Positions 53,045-63,789 of a stretch of 64,000 nt of DNA are shown piece after piece. Within the stretch, counting starts at the first letter, position 1, and every line of letters begins with the position of its first letter. Made by a program: the position numbers and the translations under genes. The stretch is from Diploptera punctata (lineage: Eukaryota > Arthropoda > Insecta > Blattodea > Blaberidae): NCBI GenBank assembly GCA_030220185.1, contig JASPKZ010007528.1, forward strand, positions 757,001 to 821,000, written 5' to 3'. The notes under the pieces were generated by a model. That model was not told the origin of the DNA. It searched no databases and saw nothing but the letters and a program-made list of their open reading frames with translations.

Positions 53045-53585
53045 AAGAGCACTAGAAGTCCCGGCCACGCGTTGCTGTGGCTAAGGTATACGATAAAAAT
53101 TTTAATTAAGTTGCTGTCTTTCAGCCAGATTACTTAAAACTAATACTTACACACGGAATTAATATTATTGAAAATAAAATAAACACTGAACACACTTAAA
53201 TTATGAAATAATCAATATTAGTAATTCAATTGAAGTTCGCGGTTGCAACAAAAAGCACAGCCACCTGGATCTCTCTTTGTTAAATAATAAACCAATTACC
53301 TTACCAAATTACCTTACACCGCCATCTGTTAGAATCGTATGGAACTCACAGATAATTACACCGCCATCTGTCAGAATCGTATGGAACTCACAGATAACTC
53401 TTTGTTAAATAATAAATAATTTGCAATAAAAAATAATGCGACTATAAATTTAGTTATGAACTACCCTAAGTCTCAAGTTGGATCAAACTGCACACAGTGT
53501 ACAAAATTTTATTAAAATCGGTTCAGTAGTTTAGGATTCCATCGCGGACAAACAACGTGACACGAAATTTTTATATATTAAGATA
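53045..53585. repeat. Interspersed repeat with a 53-bp internal duplication
   Basis: Runs from AGAAGTCCCGGCCACGCGTT to AAATCGGTTCAGTAGTTTAG, CATCGCGGACAAACAACGTG and TATATATTAAGAT. It looks like an abundant insect non-autonomous element, class unknown. ACACCGCCATCTGTTAGAAT, CGTATGGAACTCACAGATAA is duplicated at 53317 and 53362. Confidence 0.55.
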
Positions 53586-53990
53586 ATACAGAATATTTTG
53601 TCATATGGAAGTGAAACTTGGTCTTTGACGGAATTACAAAAGAATAAAATTAGAACAGTTGAATTTGATTATTTTAGAAGAAGCCTCCAAAAAACAATAC
53701 ACGATAAAATAAGAAATGAATTCCTTTGGAGAGAAATGTCACACATCGGTTAAGAGAATTGAAAATCAAACGCTTAAATGCTATGGCCATGTACAAAGAA
53801 GGGAAAATGAAAGATGGCCAAAAATATATATCAATGGTCACACCCTGGAAGAAATAAACGTGGCAGAACAAGATGGAAATGGAAGAACTATAATGGATGA
53901 TAGGAATCTGGAAGAGGGAGATTGGAATGATAGAGATAAATGGAAACTGAAGACGGCAAACCTATTAATGGGGGAAAGCCGAAAAAGAAG
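53586..53990 (+). mobile_element. LINE 3' end
   Basis: NILSYGSETWSLTELQKNKI, RTVEFDYFRRSLQ, then frame 53716-54000 IENQTLKCYGHVQRRENERW and DDRNLEEGDWNDRDKWKLKT. The YGSETW and C-Y-G-H-V blocks identify a non-LTR C-terminus. Frameshift near 53700. Confidence 0.75.
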
Positions 53991-53999
53991 AAGAAAAAT

Positions 54000-54080
54000 G
54001 CATCGACCCCGGCCGGGCTTGAACCCGCGAACCTTGCAACCAGAGGCGATAATGGTAATGACTAGTTCACTAGGATCGAA
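54000..54080 (-). repeat. tRNA-like unit (SINE head), same family as 63705-63785
   Basis: Minus: TGAACTAGTCATTACCATTA, GCGGGTTCAAGCCCGGCCGG, GGTCGATGCA. Confidence 0.55.
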
Positions 54081-54500
54081 TGGTAATTTGAGAATTTGAC
54101 CGATATTATATGCGTGGTGTACATTTCCTGGTGCCGTACAATCTGTTATGTTTTGATTGTGTCTGTCAGAGGGCGCTTACTTTCGCGTCAGTTTGCTACG
54201 GGTATAATTGACATTGCTATATTTTCCTTAAGGAAAATCCTATATAAAACAAAGTGAGATAAAATTAGAAATGAGGAAATAGGAGACAGTTGGACATTCA
54301 AGCGATAAATCAGAGAATATATGAGTGAAATTTGCACGTACCTCAATTCCCCCTCCCACAAGAGTTTGGTTAATCCATCTTCATTTCCTCATTTATATCT
54401 GGATGTCTGTCTGTCTCTCTCCGATGGAAACAACACTTAGCCAAAACACACGAAGAATTTTATTCGCACCTGTTTAAGAAGACCTGTAGCCTCCTTATTA
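54081..54500. other. No gene seen
   Basis: No repeat from this window recognised. Mixed composition, no exon-like frame with splice sites. Confidence 0.35.
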
Positions 54501-54529
54501 TCCCAACAGTCACATTTTGTTCTTCTTCA

Positions 54530-54716
54530 TCATCCTGGAATTAAGTCTGTTGGCTCGTTCCGGTTTCATGAAAGCTAGAATTGTTCAGACCATCTTCTGT
54601 GTGGGCTTCCAACATTTCTTCTTCCGTGTAGTTTATAATTTAGCAATACATTTGGAAATCTTTCTTCTGGCATTCTATCAACATGTTCTTTTTAGTCACA
54701 TTCATTTTCATTCGAC
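54530..54716 (-). mobile_element. LINE C-terminal remnant
   Basis: Minus reads KEHVDRMPEERFPNVLLNYK-like and RGRRNVGSPHRRWSEQF-like sequence, a relative of 27540-27800 on the other strand. Confidence 0.6.
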
Positions 54717-54717
54717 A

Positions 54718-54728
54718 TATTATTATTA

Positions 54729-54782
<54 letters not shown>
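54718..54782. repeat. (ATT)n microsatellite
   Basis: About 20 ATT units, one interruption, immediately before an RTE fragment. Confidence 0.95.
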
Positions 54783-54783
<1 letters not shown>

Positions 54784-54784
54784 G

Positions 54785-55590
54785 TACTATTGGGCTATAT
54801 CGAAGAGATATTAAAGGCCAACACGAACACACTATTAATACTAAGAAATTGGGACTGGAAGTAAATATCAATAAAACTAAATAATATATGGTCACATGTA
54901 GAAATACATTATATAATGGAAATGGACAGCTAACGACAAATGAGGGAAATTTTGAGGAAGTGGCTGAATTCAAATACCTAGGAACAATAATCACAAATAG
55001 GAATGAGACACACAAAGAAATTAAACATAGGCTCAATTCTGGAAATGCGTGCTATTATGCATTGCAGAGACTTTTGATGTCCCAACTCCTTTCAAAAAAC
55101 GTTAAACTGAAAATATATAAAACTATTATTCTACCAGTTATATTATATGGATGTGAAACATGGACTCTTACTTTAAGGGAGGAAAGGAGATTACGAGTAT
55201 TTGAGAATAAAGTACTTAGGAAAATTGTTGGACCAAAGAGAGATGAACAGACAGGTGAATGGAGAAGACTACAGAATTGTGAACTACATGGTCTTTATAG
55301 GAAGCCGGATATAATAAGAACAGTTAAGTTTAGTAGATTGCGATGGGCAGGACATGTGTCACGATTGGTGGATGAAAGACATGCATGGAAGCTTCTTGTA
55401 GGAAAACCAGAAGGAAAACGCCCAGTTGGCAGACCAAGAATGAGGTGGGAGAATAACATTAACTATGATTTGAGGGAAGTAGATTATACAGGGATTGATT
55501 GGAAAACATTAGCACAGGATAGGGATGTATGGAGAGCTTATTTCCTCGCGGCCATGAACCTACGGGTTCGATAGTGCGAGTGAATAAGTA
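54785..55590 (+). mobile_element. RTE-clade LINE, 5'-truncated
   Basis: Starts in the region after the YADD motif (LLGYIEEILKANTNTL), then open frame 54888-55574: NTLYNGNGQLTTNEGNFEEV, LREERRLRVFENKVLRKIVG, RLRWAGHVSRLVDERHAWKL. The tail is reduced to GTGAATAAGTATTATT. Confidence 0.9.
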
Positions 55591-55704
55591 TTATTATTTG
55601 GTCTAAACAATGTTGGATGGACGGAGTAAGAAGTAGGAAAGAAGAGGTTTTAGGGAGAAGATGGAGATGTCTTGCCTCAATTCTCTTTAGGTTGAAGAAG
55701 AACA

Positions 55705-55985
55705 GCTATTATATATATATGGATGTTTGTTTGTTTGTCCCGTATAAACTTCTAAATCGCTCAACCAACCTTCATGAAATTTTGTAGAATCAGGTTTTCT
55801 GGTACGATGAGTGTTTAGCGGCTATCTATTGTTCTCTAAAATCATTAGGTATAGGAGTTCACCTGAAACGAAAACTTAAAAATCGCTACCTGAAACGAAA
55901 ACTTAAAAATCGCTCCAGCGGTCGAAATTTTCTGTTTCACAACGAAGCCCAGTGTATATGCTATTAAAATAATCCGTGTTAAGTA
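55705..55985 (+). repeat. Interspersed repeat with (GTTT)n start
   Basis: TATATATGGATGTTTGTTTG, AAATCGCTCAACCAACCTTC, TTAGGTATAGGAGTTCACCT. An internal 26-bp direct repeat (ACCTGAAACGAAAACTTAAA) is at 55862 and 55888. Related to 45479-45725. Confidence 0.65.
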
Positions 55986-56129
55986 TTTTCCAAAAATCGG
56001 CGATATCATAGAAATTTCTCCTTAAAGGGAATCATTCCTATGGTTGTCAATGGAATTTAGGCGCCCCAACTTCAGAAGTGGGCTATAATTAAGCCAATTC
56101 CAGGAGAGAATACAAGAAATGTCTAAATG

Positions 56130-56325
56130 AGAACCTGGAGCATTGAATAAAAAATATAAATTAATAATGTTAAATGATAAAATCAAAGGATATAAAGAAA
56201 AGTAGTTTAGGCATGTAGAAAGAATGAAGGTTACCAAACGCAGCATTTAACTACAAGCCAAGAGGTTCAAGGAATGTAGGAAGGCCAGTGAAAAGATGGA
56301 CACAACAACTGTGAGGCGGAAGATT
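56130..56325 (+). mobile_element. LINE C-terminal remnant
   Basis: MLNDKIKGYKEK*FRHVERM, KVTKRS, LQAKRFKECRKASEKMDTTT: H-V-E-R-M block with stops. Confidence 0.5.
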
Positions 56326-56468
56326 ACGTGTATAATTCATCTAACAGGTAATTGTCAACATTGACAATTGGAAGTGGGGGGTTACCTGAACTCCGAAATT
56401 AGAAATCGCCTCTAGTAACCGCCATATTTAGTTCGTCACAATTGTGTATGCCTGGTGTTAGGCTAGAT

Positions 56469-56472
<4 letters not shown>

Positions 56473-56530
<58 letters not shown>
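56473..56530. repeat. (AAT)n microsatellite
   Basis: About 19 AAT units adjoining the 3' end of a minus-strand LINE; may be its expanded tail. Confidence 0.95.
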
Positions 56531-56705
56531 TCTATCTATCTTCGGGTTTTTACAGCTGCTGCCGTCTTCCCGTGCCAAACCTTCAAAGCCTACGGTCTTG
56601 GCATCTTCGATGCTTAGCCCTCTAGCTTGCATTACTGTCTTCATGTTTTCCTTCCATGTTAACTTTTGGCCTCCCTCTTGTCTTCTTTCTGTTCGGATGC
56701 CATTC
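56531..56705 (-). mobile_element. LINE 3' tip
   Basis: Minus: MNGIRTERRQEGGQKLTWKE, NMKTVMQARGLSIEDAKTVG, FEGLAREDGSSCKNPKIDR: end of a non-LTR C-terminal region (K-x-T-W, R-x-L, W-x-x-L-x-x-D). Confidence 0.65.
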
Positions 56706-56734
56706 ATACAGTTGGATGTTGTAGCGAAGAGGGA

Positions 56735-56774
56735 TCTGCTGAAGATGGAACGGATGTTCTGAAAGGTCTACAGA
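56735..56774 (+). ncRNA. Hammerhead ribozyme, best-preserved motif
   Basis: Helix I UCUG/CAGA (56735-56738 with 56771-56774), core CUGAAGA (56739-56745), helix II GGAAC/GUUCU with loop GGAU, GAAA (56761-56764), helix III AG/CU with loop GU, H17=A at 56770. All invariant positions are present. It lies in a PLE-like tail related to 22240-22400 and 28985-29090. Predicted cleavage after 56770. Confidence 0.75.
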
Positions 56775-56875
56775 CATAAATAATACATATTTTATAAGTT
56801 GATATATATATTTTAACTTATTTTATTTTATGACTCTCCACCTCAACGGTTTTAACAATGAATTTTATTAGTATT

Positions 56876-56876
56876 G

Positions 56877-56922
<46 letters not shown>

Positions 56923-56930
56923 ACAAAATG

Positions 56931-56981
<51 letters not shown>

Positions 56982-56982
56982 C
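56876..56982. repeat. (AAT)n followed by (TA)n
   Basis: About 15 AAT units (56876-56920), then about 24 TA units (56935-56982). Confidence 0.95.
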
Positions 56983-56989
56983 TATGTAA

Positions 56990-57390
56990 CAAACATGTAA
57001 TCTGTAAACTGAGATGAGGTGTTGAAGCTGACATCTTGAAGCGTGGCTCTGCAGTGCGTCCATAAAGAGAGCAACTCCATGACAGTTTGTTATCAATACT
57101 GTCGACGGATAGCTCTCTTGATAGTCCGCACTGCTCTTTGTCCTTCTTCCTTCTTCTGTTTCCTCTTCACTTTGCTAACATTCGGTAATTCTGTTAGACT
57201 AACAATATTGCACTAGGTCTGCTCCGCTTTATATAATAGGACAGAAAATAAGTTATTATATTGAAACATGTTCAAAATGACTGTGAGCTTCTTCCAACCT
57301 TCTGTACCCTGTGAGAAAGTTGGTAACCCAGACCTTCCGAGTTATAAATAGGCTATGTTTATTTATTACTATGTCGAATTTAATATATTT
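56990..57390. other. No gene seen
   Basis: 57010-57140 has paired segments (GAGAGCAACTCCATGACAGT; GGATAGCTCTCTTGAT) but no element I can name. Confidence 0.35.
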
Positions 57391-57394
57391 ACGT

Positions 57395-58246
57395 CATTAA
57401 AAACGGTGTATAGTATAAAAGGCAACACGCACACACTATTGAGTAACACTAAGAAATAGGGACTGGAAGTAAATATCAATAAAACTAAATATATGGTCAC
57501 ACATGGAAATGCATTATATAATGGAAATGGATAAAAAAATGAGGGAAATTTTGAGGAAGTGGCTGAATTCAAATACCTAGGAACAATAATCACAAATAGG
57601 AATGAGATGCACAAAGAAATTAAACGTAGGCTCAATTCTGGAAATGCGTGCTATTATGCATTGCAGAGACTCTTGATGTCCCAACTCCTTTCAAAAAACG
57701 TTAAATTGAAAATATATAAAACTGTTATTCTGCCAGTTATATTATATGGGTGCGAAATATGGACTCTTACTTTAAGGGAAGAAAGGAGATTACGAGTTTT
57801 TGAGAATAAAGTTCTTACGGAAATTTTTGGTCCAAAAAGAGATGAACATATAGGTGAATGGAGAAGACTACATAACAATGAACTATATAGTCTTTATAGG
57901 AAGCCAGATATAATGAGAGGGGGCACGCCGTAGCGTAGTGGTTAAGGCACTGAGCTACAAGCCGGAGGGTCGAGGGTTCAAGTCCCGTTGGGGTCAGGAT
58001 TTTTAAACTGACCCAAACCCTCTGGCGGCACCATGGCCCTGGGGTCGACTCAGCCTCTAACGGAAATGAGTACCAGACGCCTGTTCTGGGGGTAAAGGCG
58101 GCCGTCACGCAGGGCTGACAACCCGGCTGACATAAAGTGCCGATTGTCTAGAAAAAGTGGGAGCCTTAACCTCCTACTACTCCAGGCCTCCGGGTCTGTT
58201 GTGGGATCACTTTACTTAGATATAATGAGAACAGTTAAGTCTTATT
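57395..58246 (+). mobile_element. RTE-clade LINE fragment split by SINE family D
   Basis: 57420-57918 encodes HTLLSNTKK, INKTKYMVTHGNALYNGNG, then frame 57559-57905 EFKYLGTIITNRNEMHKEIK, EERRLRVFENKVLTEIFGPK, NNELYSLYRKPDIM. It resumes after the SINE with AGATATAATGAGAACAGTTA (58218-58240). Confidence 0.88.
57919..58217 (+). mobile_element. SINE family D with 13-bp TSD, nested in RTE
   Basis: GGGGGCACGCCGTAGCGTAG head, GGGTTCAAGTCCCGTTGGGG B box, GGCCCTGGGGTCGACTCAGC body, CACTTTACTT tail. TSD AGATATAATGAGA at 57906-57918 and 58218-58230. Nearly identical to 30271-30580. Confidence 0.92.
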
Positions 58247-58339
58247 TCGGGTCTTAGGAGTATATAACCTTAGGAAGTCATAAATGAACACAAAACATTG
58301 GTAGCTGTTCCAACAATGCAATAAAAAATCCTAAACTCG

Positions 58340-58620
58340 TGTTCAATTCAGGGTCGGGTCGAGGAATGAGATGAGATGAAGCCCCTATATTTACAGAGGT
58401 CTATGAACTACAAGGGTGCCGACCGACCACTCCTCACCGCCCATCACAGAACGAAATGATTGAGATGAATATGGTGGAATAAATTGTGGCAGGGGAAAAC
58501 GTGAGAAAACCCCGAGAAAAACCTGCCCAAGCTCCGTTTCGTCCACCACGAAACCCACATGGATTGACCGAGAATCGATCTCGGGGCCCCAGCGGTGAGA
58601 GGCGAGTCAATAATCTATAA
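58340..58620 (-). mobile_element. SINE-like repeat, family E
   Basis: Minus: CTCACCGCTGGGGCCCCGAG, ATCGATTCTCGGTCAATCC, GCAGGTTTTTCTCGGGGTTT, GTAAATATAGGGGCTTCATC. Module order resembles family A (head, then ggTTTTTcTCGGGGTTTTcTCAC), so a distant relative is likely. Confidence 0.6.
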
Positions 58621-58689
58621 TTATTCTTAAATACAACAAACAATCTCTAGTTAAACTGCATAAACACCTAAACTAGTTCAACTCAAAAA

Positions 58690-59290
58690 CAAAGAAACAA
58701 AAAGAAATCCTAATTCAAATGAATAGAGCTCTCTTAAATAAGGGAAGTTTTTTTTCCTGACGGCCTCACTTACCAAAACATGGAATTCCCTTCCCACCTA
58801 TGTCAGAGACTGTCAAACTACAACATCCTTCAAAAACAAACTAAAGAATTATTTAATAACAAACTAACTTATACACCTCACTGATAGTATTCTTACAACA
58901 GTTAATAAATTTAATCATCTATGAAAATAATATTAACAAATATTTTGTTTTGTTTTGTTTTTAATATTGTACAAACGTAAAATTAGTTTTCTATATCTCA
59001 TTATTTTTCTTTGTTTTTTATAAACACTAGACAGGGACAATTTAATATGTCTTGCTTGTATACATTTTATTATTAGTTTTAGTCTTAATTTTAACTAACT
59101 GGTTGCATTATAGATCGTAATATAATAGATATTATCTTTTTGATCAAATTTTTATTTAGTATTTAATATTAGAGTTAATTGAGATTGTTATATTCTGATG
59201 TAATATATGTTTGCCCTGGTGAGTGGAAAAGAAGGCCACATGGCCTTAACTCCACCAGACTAAATAAATAAATCTAAATCTAAATAAATA
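58690..59290 (+). mobile_element. CR1/Jockey-like LINE 3' end
   Basis: Codons 58763-58867 read ASLTKTWNSLPTYVRDCQTT then TSFKNKLKNYLITN and a stop: the W-N-S-L-P-x-x-V-R ... F-K-x-x-L-K-x-Y-L ending of Jockey/CR1-type elements. A 3' UTR follows with AAGAAGGCCACATGGCCTTA and a (TAAA)n-type tail. Confidence 0.75.
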
Positions 59291-59744
59291 AAAAAAATAT
59301 TATTTTAGCCATGAACCTCGTGCAATGGACTAATAATAATTAAAACGCGTGCTTCTATTATTAGAATGAATAAAAATAGTAAATCTAATGGTAAATGTGC
59401 TGTGTTTATATATCGGGTTGCGGGGTAAATACCCTCGTAAATGCATACATAAAGCTTTGTTCCACTTAATCACAATACCTCGTTAAACACACACAAACAC
59501 TTGACAGTTCAATGTTTTACGTTAGGCCGTTGATCTTAGATTCTCTATCGTCATTTGTTTTATTCAATTCTCATATTGCAAGTGTTTTAAGCGCTCTGCG
59601 ACAGAAGAGGCGCAGGCGAGAACCTGTTAGCATTTAACAACACAAAGAATAGGCCATTGCTAAAAGGTTCTTTTTCCAATATAGCTAATTGACAGGATCA
59701 CTGCTAGAAAATCCTTTATGTTGTTCTAACTAAAAAAAAAGAGA
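59291..59744. other. No gene seen
   Basis: No repeat from elsewhere in the window recognised. 59590-59640 is relatively GC-rich (GCTCTGCGACAGAAGAGGCG) but has no clear exon. Confidence 0.35.
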
Positions 59745-60725
59745 ACTCTACGGCGCGACAGGCCTAAAAGGCCCTTGGCCAACCAGCCAGCTGCTGGCCT
59801 CACATCCACATGTGTTGGTGAATTGACGTAATATTTGACATAGTATGGAAATTAAAATCGCTTCCTGCTTCCCAAAATGGTATGTGGAGCATTAAAGATA
59901 TTTTCAAGTGCTTACATCTCAAATGATCACACATAGAAATACATTATATAACGGAGATTGACAGCTAATGACAAATGAAGAAAATTTTGAGGAAGTGGCT
60001 GAATTCAAATACCTAGGAACAATAATAATCACAAACAGGAATGAGATGCACAAAGAAATTAAACATAGGCTCAATTCTGGAAATGCGTGCTATTATGCAT
60101 TGCAGAGACTTTTGATGTCCCAACTCCTTAAAAAATATATTAAACTGAAAATATATAAAACTATTATTCTACCAGTTATATTATATGGATGCGAAACATG
60201 GACTCTTACTTTAAGGGAGGAAAGGAGATTACGAGTATTTGAGAATAAAGTTCTTACGACAATTTTTGGACTAAAGAGAGATGAACAGACAGGTGAATGG
60301 AGAAGACTAGATAACAATGAACTACATGGTCTTTATAGGAAGCCAGATATAATAAGATTAGTTAAGTCTCGTAGACTGCGATGGGCAGGGCATGTGGCAC
60401 GCATGGGGAACGAAAGAGGTGCATGGAAGGTTCTTGTAGAAAAACTAGAGGGAAAACGTCCAGTTGGTAGACCAAGAATGAGGTGGGAGAATAACATTAA
60501 TTATGATTTGAGGGAAGTAGATTATACAGGGAATGATTGGAAAGCATTAGTGCACTATAGGGATGTATGGAGAGCTTATGTGCACGCGGCCATGAACCTA
60601 TGGGTTCGATAGTGCCAGTGAGTTAGTTTTAGACTACATCTCAAAATATTGTAGAACATGAAGAAACTCATGCGTAACAAATAATTATTTATTTTAATTA
60701 AAACTGTTACACCACCAGAACTGTA
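59745..60725 (+). mobile_element. SINE family C 3' part split by an RTE insertion
   Basis: 59745-59923 (GCGCGACAGGCCTAAAAGGC, GCTGCTGGCCTCACATCC then the AT-rich tail) and 60635-60725 match consecutive parts of 11490-11770. The start is inverted or rearranged relative to 11212. Confidence 0.6.
59924..60634 (+). mobile_element. RTE-clade LINE, 5'-truncated, with TSD
   Basis: Open frame 59968-60612: EFKYLGTIIITNRNEMHKEI (one extra Ile codon), LKKYIKLKIYKTIILPVILY, LREERRLRVFENKVLTTIFG, RRLRWAGHVARMGNERGAWK. TACATCTCAAA at 59913-59923 and 60635-60645. The tail is short (GTGAGTTAGTTT). Confidence 0.9.
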
Positions 60726-61005
60726 AGTTGTTATGTTTATTTTTGTTTAATTTATTAGTGACTAAAGTTTATTTGAACACAACACTCAAAACATGTGTTT
60801 TGTAACCTCTCCTCCTGTATGTACTAGGACATTCACAATTGCTCGTCGAAATAAAATTGAAAACTTCACAGAGATTATTATTTTACTCTCACTCTGTAAA
60901 AATTATGTCATTCTACGGTTACATCAGTTACTGATATAAAACAGTATATTTTAAGTACATTTATTAAAGATAGAAACCTCAGTATTTTCTGTTAAAGAGA
61001 ATTAA
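60726..61005. other. No gene seen
   Basis: AT-rich; no repeat recognised. Confidence 0.35.
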
Positions 61006-61009
61006 ACCT

Positions 61010-61618
61010 ATATATTGAGCAAGTGGAGAGCTTCAAATACTTGGGTTGTACTATCAGTAGTAACATGAACTGCTGTCAAGAAGTAAAGCAGAGGATAGCA
61101 ATGGCAAAAGAAACTTTCAACAAGAAGAGAAGCGTTTTCTGCGGACCTTTGGCAAAAGAATTACGGAAGAGCTAGTGAAGTGCTTTGTGTGGAGTGTAGC
61201 ATTGTATGATGCTGAGACTTGGACATTACGACGGAATGAGGAAAAGCGACTGGAAACTTTTGAGATGTGGATATGGAGAAGAATGGAACGTATAAAATGG
61301 ACAAACAAAGTAAGAAATAAATATATGCTAGACAGAGTGGGTGAAAGAAGAACAATGCTGGAACTCATAAAGAAGAGGAAAATAAATTGGATTGGCCACT
61401 GGCTAAGAAGAAACTGCCTGCTGAAGGATGCCCTAGAAGGAATGGTCAACGGAAAGAAAGTTAGAGGCAGAAAAAGACATCAGATGATAGACAATATTAA
61501 AATAAATGGTTTGTATGTAGATACAAAAAGGAAAGCTGAGTTAAGGAAAGAGTGGAGAATGCTGAGTTTGCAGTGAAAGACCTGCTCTTGAGCAGAACAC
61601 TATGAATGAATGAATACA
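61010..61618 (+). mobile_element. LINE 3' end, (GAAT)n tail
   Basis: VESFKYLGCTISSNMNCCQE, VKQRIAMAKETFNKKRSVFC, then frame 61175-61576 SVALYDAETWTLRRNEEKRL, FEMWIWRRMERIKWTNKVRN and INWIGHWLRRNCLLKDALEG. (GAAT)n tail at 61603-61616. Frameshift at about 61170. A non-LTR family distinct from the RTE copies. Confidence 0.85.
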
Positions 61619-62084
61619 AATATTTTGAAGAAAATGTAGTGTCCTGCCATCTGAAGGCTAAAAAAGTAATTAAAATGCTGTTTAATTTTGTTACATTTGT
61701 TACGTCAGTTTCCATGGAATCCACCTGCATTGATTTAGCCTTTATGTGAATGATTAGTCATTAACCGATACATTATTACTTTTTTGGTTTAAATTCTTGA
61801 AAGTTAATTGACCATTATAATTAAACGTTTTTTAAAACTTTTAGTTTTATAATTGTAATGTAAGTGCAGAGTCGCTTATGTTTTGAATAGAGAGCTCATT
61901 ATTTGCCTTCCAGCATAATCACTTAATGCTATCAAATAAAAATTATAAGCCTACCTTAACTTCATTTTTCCTGAGTCGCGATTTATTTCCTTTTCATGCC
62001 ACCATAATTGACATTCATTGCTAAATGTCAAAAATATAATTTTATCGTATAAATATACAAGCGTTACCGCTATAAAGTAAATAT
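61619..62084. other. No gene seen
   Basis: AT-rich flank; nothing recognised. Confidence 0.35.
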
Positions 62085-62255
62085 TTATAAGTAATGCCAC
62101 GAGTGATTTCCAAATTACCGATAAATTCACGACTCACGAAGTGAGGAGTGAATTCATCTAGAGAATTTGGAAATCAAGAGTGACATTTGTTAGGACTATT
62201 TAACGAATAAAATTAGCTGTTTACTCACAAATCATTATTTAACTATAGTTATTTT

Positions 62256-62300
<45 letters not shown>

Positions 62301-62845
62301 ATGTAAACGGCGATGTTTGAAAACAAATGAGAAACGACAGGTACGCTTCATCTCCTTCTTTTGTTCATCACTGCAACCAGATCATACTATTTATTGCCAA
62401 AGGAACGCAATATTGTAAGAATGCTCTCTAGTGGAGAAAAAATGAAACACATCAAACTGATGTCGTATGATGTAAATATGACAATTATATTTTTGTGGAT
62501 TATTACCTGGGAAAAAATACATTTAAGAAAGTGCAAACAGTAGTTTCTTTTTTTTTGGGTATAATAAATTGCCACAAATGTTTTTATATTAACTCCTGCA
62601 AGCGCTGTGTGTTGGCATCTATGCACTATATATACAATCTGGTAACCGTATTTCTTATACGCTCAGTCACTGCAAAATAATGGTCAGACCTGTTCAGAAT
62701 ATTAAAAAGGAGGAGCTTTCTTTAATATGGTAAATTTAACACTGATAAATATTTCGTGAAACACGACTCTGATTGGTTGTAAAACAGAAATCATTGAAAC
62801 GTGATTGGTCATTGACTCCCATTTGGGTCATCAGTTAAATATTCA
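62085..62845 (-). mobile_element. Hairpin-ended repeat, family P, copy 4
   Basis: Reverse of copies at 10308 and 16066, with palindromic end at about 62092-62190, a (TA)n expansion (62264-62297) where other copies have TATATAAATATTTTA, and CCAAT boxes near 62776 and 62808. Confidence 0.75.
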
Positions 62846-63590
62846 TAACAATTATACTAACTCTAGTGATAAATTTCTGTTTCAGTTAGAAAACGTGCGG
62901 CATTGAAAACTTGGTAAATACGAAAACGATAAAATGGCACTCTTGTGCAAACAATAGTAATCGTTTAGAGAAAGTGGAGTTAGAAAATTTGGAAACAAAA
63001 GAGTGAAGTAATATTTGAAATGGTGTACACGTTTTGTTTGTCAGTTGTTTATCACCTCTTGCTACTTGTTACTAACATCACGCGCAATTTTTCTTTTCTG
63101 TTTTGTTTTGTGTACACTACTGCTTATGTATTGTATATGGAGCCAGTGTTGCCAACTCTTTACTCTCAATGCAAACATCATTTCAGCTAGACGCAATTTC
63201 AATACGGCAGAACATATAATAATGTGAAAACAAACGCAACTTTCTTCTTTCTACCCTTGCTGTTGAAATGCTATAGGCCTATCGTTTGCTTCTTAAGCAA
63301 TGAATCCAAGTTTCATATTGTGGTCGAGATATTTTAGGGATTTCTTTAGCCAACTTTAACAGTCTCGGTGAATTAGTATTGTATTGTATTGTAAGCCCAT
63401 GTTTTCCCTTTACAGAGATTTAGGCGCTCTCTCCCTACAGGGAAGTATTTGAACCATACTAATTTAGTTACACTTGTTCTCGTATAGATGTCATTTTTGA
63501 GTCGTGGTCAGCGTTCCGCCTCATACTGACATCTAGGAAACCAAGGTAGTACTAGGACGAGAAAATTCGGTAAATTTTTCTTAGATGCCT
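62846..63590. other. No gene seen
   Basis: 63155-63240 and 63400-63550 hold no recognisable element. AGTATTGTATTGTATTGTAA at 63377 is a short TATTG repeat. Confidence 0.35.
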
Positions 63591-63594
63591 TTTC

Positions 63595-63785
63595 ATTCAG
63601 GCCTAAGGATTTTTTACGAGCCTGAAAATCTTCAGACTCGGGACCCACGGCTTAAAGTCCCTCCCGGAGGACTTGCTCCTTGGATTTTTCCGTCCTAAAA
63701 AATCCATCGACCCCGGCCGGGTTTGAACCCGTGACCCTCGGGACCAGAGGCAAGGAGCATAACCACTAGTCCACCACGGACGACG
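63595..63785 (-). mobile_element. tRNA-derived SINE, family F
   Basis: Minus: CCGTGGTGGACTAGTGGTTA (A box), TCACGGGTTCAAACCCGGCC (B box), then a body with GGAAAAATCCAAGGAGCAAG and GTCCCGAGTCTGAAGATTTT. The body also occurs, headless, at 34395-34520. Head only at 54000-54080. Confidence 0.72.
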
Positions 63786-63789
63786 GTGA

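Noticed and set aside
54692..55036. Minus frame with poly-Asn
   Set aside because: The Asn run is the (ATT)n microsatellite read in reverse and the rest is antisense of the RTE.
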